From positions 647,001 through 711,000 of the forward strand of contig BROG01000239.1 in the NCBI GenBank assembly GCA_030159075.1: DNA of 64,000 nt. The letters are read 5' to 3'. The notes beneath the pieces were generated by a model that saw only the letters and a program-made list of their open reading frames with translations, was not told where the DNA came from and made no database searches. Positions 36,401 to 45,400 of the stretch are shown here, in pieces. The DNA is from Atrina japonica (lineage: Eukaryota; Mollusca; Bivalvia; Pterioida; Pinnidae). Within the stretch, counting starts at the first letter, position 1. Every line of letters begins with the position of its first letter. The translations under genes and the position numbers were made by a program.

Positions 36401-39400
36401 ATCTCTTGTTTATAACCCCGTCACTATGGATACACCCAGACTGATGGCATGTAATTGCTTTGATCTGCGGTCGTCAACGTGAGGAGCCATTATAACTGTA
36501 AGTTGGTCAAGTAATATTGACTCTGATTAACGAAGATGATTCTTGGGGTGGGGGGCAATAGATTTTTTAAAAACACACCAGATTTGGATTTACCCGTACT
36601 TTAAAATTTAGTCTTAAACGCTAAGGCTGCTCACAGGACCTAGCCTTGTTTGTTGCGAACATAGCTCTGAAAATTACATAGAGATATATTTAGTTTAATA
36701 ATTTTTTTTTTGATATTTTGTTTTATTTAAAAGGTCTACATGGTAGTTCTTGCACTTTATATAAGTGGGGCAAATGTCTTGAGTGAAAAAACCACGAAGA
36801 TCAACCGTAACAGTGGAATTTGTCAATATATGTTGAAATACAAATCATGAAAAAGCCAAACTAAAAAAGTCAAACTGATGGAGACGTTAAACTAAAATGT
36901 TGGCCTATGCTCGACACTTGAGGGTTCTTCATTGTGCCGACACCTATTGTGACACGGGGGCAATCGTTCCGGCGAAGTGCCTCCAATGCATTGCGGGTAT
37001 CTTATCCCCACAATAAACTCCACGCCTCTCCTTGAAATAAAGACGAGTCGCAATTGATAAGCAACTCTGTGAAGTGGGCTTTTATATCTTACCATTTCTG
37101 CGAAGCAAACACAGTTGGATCATGGAGAAACGGATACCTCATCGGGCTCTCTCAACGAAATATTTTTAACGATTAAGAGGTCAGAATTCAATCAATGTCT
37201 GGAGGTTTATAGTTTCATAAAACTGATGAATTCCGTCAGGTGATCTACGGCAAATTATACTGCCTGCACTATCAAAATGATTGGTTGAAAGCTGAAAGAA
37301 TTGACTATTATGGCGTAAAGGATGTACGCCCCTACCTCATTTGAACTACCGGTCGATGTGAAAGTTTTTTCATGCATTTTGCGTATTCATCTTACCAATA
37401 TTGCTATGCGTATATCTATTCTGAATCAGTCGGGAGAAATTCTTTTCTGCAACTTGTAAAAGTTTTTAAAACTTTGGAAAATAAATTAAAACAGTTCTTA
37501 ACAGAGAATCACGGAGAGATTTTAGATTTTTATTATTATTATTTCATTTGTACTTAAAATTTTTACGTGTGTAATATATATTTCACACAGATGCTACGTT
37601 TGTTTATCGTTGTTTAACGTCCCACTATATTTCAGTCATATCGAGACGTCACCAAAAATTTTGCATATGCTCGGCACTTACCATTGAGCAGTAAAGGTTC
37701 TTTAACATGCCGACACCTACTGTGACTGACTTGATGGACATTAAGAAAATATATTATAAATGCATAACCTGTCATACAAGATATTAAATGCATATATCTT
37801 TTTAATATTTAGTATTTTTATATGATTACCAAAATGTTTTTTTTTTTTTTCGATATGCCCTCTGATAATGAAGGCATACTCCTTATATACACTCACATCA
37901 TCCGAGTTATCTTTTGACAGTGTCGCTGTCGATAAGGTTCAAGTTCAAGTAAGGATACCCCGTTCATCAGAATCGATATTTTTGTCCCTGTTTTTGTAAA
38001 GCTTTGGTCTGCGGTCTTGATCGAGGAGCAATTTGTAACTTGGTAAAATAATGTGGATTCTGTTTAACGATAGTGGATCTTCGGGGAAGCTGGCAGCAAT
38101 AGAATTTTTTTTTCGAAAAGAAATATGTAGAGCTTGGATCAGTCGTTCTTTAAGATTTAAATATCAGAAAAAAATATTCTTGACTTACTCATGTTTTGGA
38201 ATCTATATTGAAGTTAAGGAATCTTTTTAACTATTGCCACAGTTTTTCAGACTGAGTAGGAAGTATAAAATAATTTAATTTAACAAAACCGCTTTTTTTT
38301 AAATTAACTGTTCGTTTTCCTGATTAATATACTGCGAATATGACTCGTCAGAAATACTTTAAAAGTTATAATTTTATCAAATATAAATCACAGAACTGCC
38401 ATTTTGTATTTACCTCCTCCCAGTAAAGTAAAATTTTACAACATGACAGAACAATCTCAGCCGTTTTATGTTTTTTTACGGTTTGGATTGGGGTATAAAT
38501 CCTTTGAATTTTAATACCAGATAATTTTTTGTCCAATTAAATGAACTCGACTCCTTGGGTGAATAATCTACAGTATCATAGTTTTAGTTTTGTTTACGGT
38601 GACATATCTTTATTTTTACTCCAAGAATTAATCAAGGTCATTTTGGTTTTTTATAATTAGATTACATGGGGATAAAAAGCAAAATTAATTTTTAAAACGG
38701 AAAATTCCATCAAAGGCAAACAATCTCACTCTCCTAGAGTAGCAAATATAAAAACATCAATTAAATTTGGTCTGGAAATATATCATTTAGTTTCAATATT
38801 TCTCTCTCAACTAACGATATATATATATATGACCCACAGAGCTTCATGAATTGATACGATGATACAGACAAACCGCCAAACTTAATTACGTAAACAGTAG
38901 GGGCGGGGTAAAATAATCACCTGAGGGGGAATACGTGGACGAAAAGGCAATGACTTCAGGTAATGAAAGCCATATCAAATATCATGTGCAATATAAAGCT
39001 AGCTTTAAATATCGCTGTCATGTGTTAGAAGATTATTTTTTATAATCAAAAATAAGAACATGTCTGCACGAGGGACCAACAGGTCAAGTATGAAATGACC
39101 ATCGTATTTCCGATATCGGTATTTCTCCATTGCTCTATTTTTCTCAGCTTCGAAGCGGGTCGATGTTTGTATCTGTAAGCGGTTTTTTTTTTAAAGAATG
39201 ACCTCGCGTCACTTATTTGTGCGATTTATTCTCATTTTTTGATAAATATTTAGAAAAACTAGGTTGCGTAACTAAAAAAATTCTTTCTGTTGCTAGTTGG
39301 CGAACTCCTTGTTTTTAAATCAGGTTGAAACTGGCGAGACTTTAAGTTGCGTAAGAAAAAAGTCAAATTATGATGAAATTTCCTACAGTGCTTCAGCATT

Positions 39401-42400
39401 GTAGCCAAAACTTATGGTAGGTTACAGAAAATAAACGTACTTTTGCTCCGTGATAACACGTTCACATTGATTATGAGTTGGCAGTCAGCGGAATTTGTTT
39501 TTAAGTCCAGTATAAAACACATTTGATGTTTGCTATCCACATTATACTAATTCAGAATGTTAACTTATGTGACAAAACATCGATAATACTTTACAGACCA
39601 CGCTGGACTGGAATTTTCCACAAATGTAAAGTAATGATTAACCTAATTAATCATCAATATAATTTAAGTTGCTCACAGCCGCGAACTGCGGCGATAAATT
39701 TTTCCATCGCAAACTGCCGCGATGATTTTTTTTTCCATCGCAAACTGCGCGATGATTTTTTCCATCGCAAACTGCGGCGACCCGCGTTGAGCTTAATAGC
39801 CTGATCGCGTATTCGCGGCGAATTTATTGAGCAAGATTTATATGACCACCGCGATGACGTGACTTTTGCGGAATCCGCATGGCCCGTACTGTAGTTACGA
39901 GTGTAAACAGCACAAATACCCGGATATATTGCCTTTCGGGTTGTACTAAGATTTGACGTAGACCAAGTAAAGGTACACTCGGAAAGCATCTTAGAATTAC
40001 GTATCGGGAATGTATTGAAAACGAAAATGAAACCAGATTTTTTTTATAGCATCTATTAATAGAATTACCACCGACAATGCATGAACATGGACGGCAATAC
40101 AAGCGAAATTATGTTATTTTTAAGATCTGAAAAAAATCCTCGTCCGAACGAGCACCACAACAGAGGTCACTCGTCCGAATAAATTTTCACTCGTCATGGA
40201 CGAGCGGACGAGTGTTTTTCCGGAGCCCTGATTCCAAGTCAAGAACTGAAGAAGTAGCCCTTGCAGTGATCTTTTATCAAGTTATGTTTGATACAATGTA
40301 GCATCACTTACACTAAAGTCACACTAAACCAAACCTTGATATTGATTACACCCCCCCACACACACACACACACACACACAATGTGTCCAGTGACATCAAA
40401 TGTAAAAAACAAGAGGCCCAAGAGGGACTCAATTGCTGACCTGAGAACCATCTACAAATATGGAAAGAAGACCAAGAAGAATACGTGTAGGCTGATCTGG
40501 CCAAGAAACAATATTGCAGTTTTAAGAAATTTATAAAAATATCTAATCAAAGTACTGAAATTACTGATACGAGTTGATGGCAATCTTAAGTTTTAAAATG
40601 AGGTATAATACACTCAGTAAACTGAATACTTTATATAATTCGGTAAAATTAGGTTTTACAAAAAGTAACTTAAAATTGGGTCAGACATTTGGCCTAACAT
40701 GAGTACTGATGGCTTATTTATTATGCAGATTATAAAATTTTGTGCTTATAAACATCGTTTCATGGATATTAAAATTTCTATGGGACAGATTATACCCTTA
40801 TGCTATACTTCCTATCAGTGCAGTGGCAGTATCCTATCAGGGCAGTATTATACCCTTAGGCTATACTTCCTATCAGTAACCTTAATCAAATCTCTAGGTC
40901 AATAAGTGTACATGTAAAACATTTTCCCAACTTCAAAGACTGTCGCAGCAAGTTAAGATCACCTGAATGAGGAATGATGCAACTTCGATGTCCAACTTTA
41001 CAGAAAGATCTTGCCAATAAAAGGGAAACTTGACCAAAACTCATTTGCATATTAATCTTGCGCAAGAATTGTTAACGGTCCAGTCTATCCCTTTTAATAT
41101 CAATTCTATCACAAGAGCACAATGGTACAAAATAATTGAAAAGTAACATTCTAAAGCAAATTAATAATATCTTGAAATTCATAAAAGATGCCGAACTGAC
41201 CTTTAAAACCCATATATTTTCCATTTACGTTGGTGCCTGTGACCCTCACCTTTAATCCCATGACCTTGAAATTTTGTCAAAATGATCCTCAGATAATTCC
41301 TAACAACTTTCTCATATATCTTTGTATACAAAATGTTGATCAGTTTTGAGTTATTAAACAATTTGTAATACAAATATACCCTGTGTTACTTAAGTGCCAC
41401 CTAGTGGCTCGTTTATGGACAGATTTCATTTTCTTTTGCAAACTTTGTAGATTTTTACTTAACAATCATGCATAAAAAATTTGAAACTTATCTGATCATT
41501 GGTTCATGAAAAGATTTTTAAAGATGTACCAAGTTTAGGACCTTTTAGGCCCCCTTTAGGGCCCCTATTAGTTTTATCTCTTTTTCATTCGCAAACTTTA
41601 TGCGACTTTACATGGGAATGCTATATGCCAAGTTTGGTTAAAATTGGTTCACTGGTTCTTGAGAAGATGTTTAAATGCAAAAGTTAACAGATGGACGACA
41701 GACGACGATGGATGCCGTAGCTTTGGCTATAGCAATAGCTGACTTGGTGCTTCGGACCAGGTGAGCTAAAGAAAAATGTTAGACAAGACACCAGATTTAC
41801 TATTATTTTTTGTAAACCAAAAGGTATATGTGGTCTACAGAACAAATTAACAGATAAACGTTATTAACACTTGGTTGTATAATACACTGAGGCATTGATT
41901 TATCTATGACACAAGATAATCGTACAACAGACCAGGCTGGAACATTTTTGTACCTTGACTGGAGCAACCCAATGACTGGTTCAATCACCTTTCCTGTCAT
42001 AAACTTAATTGCCAAATCTTGGAATTTTCAGAGAATTATTATTCAAATCAGCTGTGGCATTATGTTTCATCAGGAAATCCAAACCAAGCAGTGTCATCCT
42101 CTATTGGGGCAACAGTCACTGCTACATCAAATTTCACATCATCAAACAAAACCTCATCTAGACCTGATCTGTAACCATTCATTCTCAACTTCTTTACAAT
42201 ATCAGGTTTGATTTCAAACGACTCATACAGCTTATCTGAAATCAAAGTACACGTAACTTCAGACGCTGTATCCATTATTGCATTTATTTGTTTACCATGT
42301 ACACTCAATGGCACACGAATCATAGAACACAACTTCAATTGTAAAATGTGAAGTGGTCCCTCTTCTTTACAAATTACATGTAATAAGGCCATCTTTTTTG

Positions 42401-45400
42401 TGGATCAAAGTCGGGCCGCCTTCCTCAAATATGGGCTGTTTAAAGGATCTGCAAAGGTGACTTATTTCAACTCTATAAACTAGGACAATCCCTCCTGAAA
42501 TGTCCTTTACCCTGGCAGTGAAAACAAAGATCACTGGGAGAAGGTGACCTACTTTGTCGCATGGGACTACTTGACCTTGAACCCTGGAGCTTTTTGGTCT
42601 ATATTCAAAAGACGCATTAACCAACAATATCCCCAACTGTTCTTTGATCTTGTCCACTCTTTGGCTCAGCTTAGCTTCACCACACTTAGGTTTCATGTTA
42701 CTGGCCATGGTTTGGTAAACTACTGCCAACTGTCCTAAATCAGATGGAGTTTCATTCAGTGTACATGGATGCATATGACAAGACTTTGCCGACTGACTAA
42801 AATCAGCTAATACCTCATCATTCTCGCATCTCACCTCTTTGATTTCTTTTTTAGATCTATCATAGATGGCACAAATCATTCAGTAAGGAAAGGCGAAATG
42901 AAAGAACAATAAAAATTTTGTTGAAAAAAACTGAGAAAGAACTGAATGAAAGTGTTAAACTGAAAGAGGAGGGAAGTCCTACCTAATCCCAAAACAAGGA
43001 ACTGCCATCACAGAGCAGACATTCGTTGATGTAATAAGACACAAAGAAGAAGAAAAATCTGACAAAAATGCAAATAAAAATACAAAATCAAATAACAAAG
43101 CATGTACCATGAAGGCATCACATGAAGAAAAGGTAAATATACAAAAACAACACCAAAAGAGAAAAACAGGAACACGTTCTGTATCTTGTACAAATAAAAA
43201 GACCAAAATTGATGAGAAAGCAACCTTTTCTGATAACCCCTTGGTCCCAGTAAACATGGGTAACTTTCTTCAATGACTCAGATACTGACTCTGAACCATG
43301 TTCGATCTGCAAAAAATTTTCACCAGAAGGACTGCAAAGCAAAAGAAACATAGAAATTGTGAACTGGGCAAAATGTGGAAAATATAATGGTTAGGTCCAC
43401 TTGAAGTTCTGCTGTCCAGAGAAATCAGTTATTGAAAAAAATGAATATTATACAAAGAATATATAGTGAAATTTACTTTTGGTGACATACTTGATGAAGA
43501 TGACTCCTTATTCAGCTCATATAATTAAACAAAATTACTTACAAAACAGACTTGCTTTATGAGGGAATATTTAAAACTGTTGAAAATTAATTAATTTCAT
43601 TATTTTGTAAGAAAAGAATAGAAAACTATAAACAGAAGCACATGGACACATGCACAGACAATAGACAATTCTTTTGTCAATAGGTTGATCTATTTCTGTC
43701 ACACTAGTCCATGTACGGTACATGTAAACAAAAGAAAAATTCACACCTTGCCGCTTCATTTGTTAGTAACTAATGACTGCCAATGTCAATAAATAATTAT
43801 AATTCATACATTATCATCACCATTAGAGTCATGTCAGATGACCCTCTTATTATAACTACTTCTTTTTTCTCTCCAAGTACATTTTGTGTAGAGCTAAAAC
43901 AGCTGGTTTAGGCCTATTTATTATTGTTGCTGTTTGGTTGGCATTTGTCATCTCGGCTGCTAAAAATAAGTTTTTCACATAATTTCAAATAAATAGATCC
44001 AAATATTTAAACTAAAAAGAAAGTAGCGACCAGTTACCATGATTTTTTCATTATTTTTCCTCCATATATTCCAGACATTTTGAAATGAAAAAAAAAACAC
44101 TGGTCAACTAGACCAGTGAATAAAGGAATTTCAGTGGTCAAAGAATTTTTTTTTACTGGTCTGTATATGTACACATTTGAAAAGGAATGGAAAATTACTG
44201 GTCATTTAAACCAGTTATCAAATAGATTTCACTGGACTTTTGTAAAATTTACCAGTTTTTCTGGCAAGACTGATGAATTTCAAAAACTCTGATATTATGT
44301 AACTGGACATGCAGAACACCGAAATTTGATACATAACTTGTGTAATCCATCATAAACAATGCCTGATACTGAAAAGCTGGAAAAAAAAAACAGTTTGATG
44401 AGCATTTATTGCCAATTACAAAAATGATTTTTTTCTGCCTTTGCAAGAAGAGGAAGGATTAGTTACCGTTTTAGTAACTTACTTAAAAAATTTTAAATAC
44501 TTTTCTTTAAAAATGTTTAAATTAAAAAAAACAACAAAAGATAGTTTTTCTAGAAACAAAATTATTTCATGATTTGTTCAATGAAAAAGGGGCACCAGGA
44601 CTAGCCCTGACCTGACATTTTTTGTGTTTTTGTTTGCCATTCCAGAAATATATATATTATATAGGAATAATAAAAATAAGTGTGAAATTAGTCTATTGAT
44701 TAATTAAAACAAGCTAGTAAATGTCTTCAGTTAAATATTTGATGCATAAATCACACTTTGATATGTGACAAAAATTATTTCCTAAATTGATAATCGATTG
44801 TCATGCATAAATTATCTAAATAAATTCAACAAATTTGTTAGATTTAGGCCTGTTTGAATTTCTCTTCACTGTATCACATAAGAAAGGAAAAATCCCGAGA
44901 ATTCCGGGAGTCCTGTGACACGAAGTCGATGAAGTCTGGGAACAAATTTGCTTTTGGATTTGGCAGAAGACTCAGCGGTTTATTCCCATTTACAGCGATT
45001 ATGGCTTTAAAAAGTCCTTAGTTTTGATTTGATTTGATTTTTTGTTTTACGCCATACTCAACAATCTTTCAGTCATATGATGGCGTCCAGGTTTTATTGG
45101 TGGGGGAGAAACCCCGGTTACCCGGGTAAAGACCACCAACCTTCCGCAAGTAAACTGGCAAACTTTCCCACATAATTCGAAACGACCCTAGCGGGATTCA
45201 AACCAGAGGTGAGAGGCCATGTGATTTAAAGCGCAATGCTCTAACCACTCAGCCACAGGGGTCCTTAGTGAATTGCTACACATGTACATGTATATTAGTA
45301 CTTTGTACGAAAGGCAACTACAAGCAATTTGCTTGAATAGGTTTAAAATTGACGTTTTCGTGGACACAAGCTTTTCTCCCACTTGCGAACTAGAGCCTGC

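Larger units (their letters stand above)
34220..38165. repeat. Local triplication of a ~1.4-1.6-kb segment
   Basis: Three diverged copies in the same orientation share an ordered series of phrases. The first is GATTGCTGCAAATCAATACA at 34229 (GATTGTTGCAAATCACGCAA at 35615; only a remnant at 37200..37300). Next is ATTTCGAATCTGAAAATAAA at 34691 and 35984. Then comes CGTATATCTGTGTACATA at 34974 and 36369. Last is CTGCGGTCTTGA/CTGTGGTCTTCAACGAGGAGC at 35072, 36465 and 38011, followed by ACCAGATTTGGAT or a similar phrase. No coding capacity is seen. Confidence 0.75.
29395..40230 (-). mobile_element. 10.8-kb hAT-like transposon with nested insertions
   Basis: The left end CAGGGCTCAGGAAAAAC and the right end, inverted, CAGGGCTCCGGAAAAAC are near-identical terminal repeats. 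ATTCC flanks both sides (29390..29394 and 40231..40235), a 5-bp target duplication. Both ends carry several subterminal ACTCGTCC words, the kind of repeated site hAT transposases bind. A decayed transposase lies on the minus strand at 30147..32241. The region 32285..39874 looks like extra material inside the element's 5' region. A 5-bp duplication is unusual for classical hAT (8 bp) but fits the hAT5 type, as I recall. Confidence 0.75.

Noticed and set aside
37215..37250. CTGATGA motif as part of a hammerhead ribozyme.
   Set aside because: No GAAA partner or stem II/III can be placed at the right distance.
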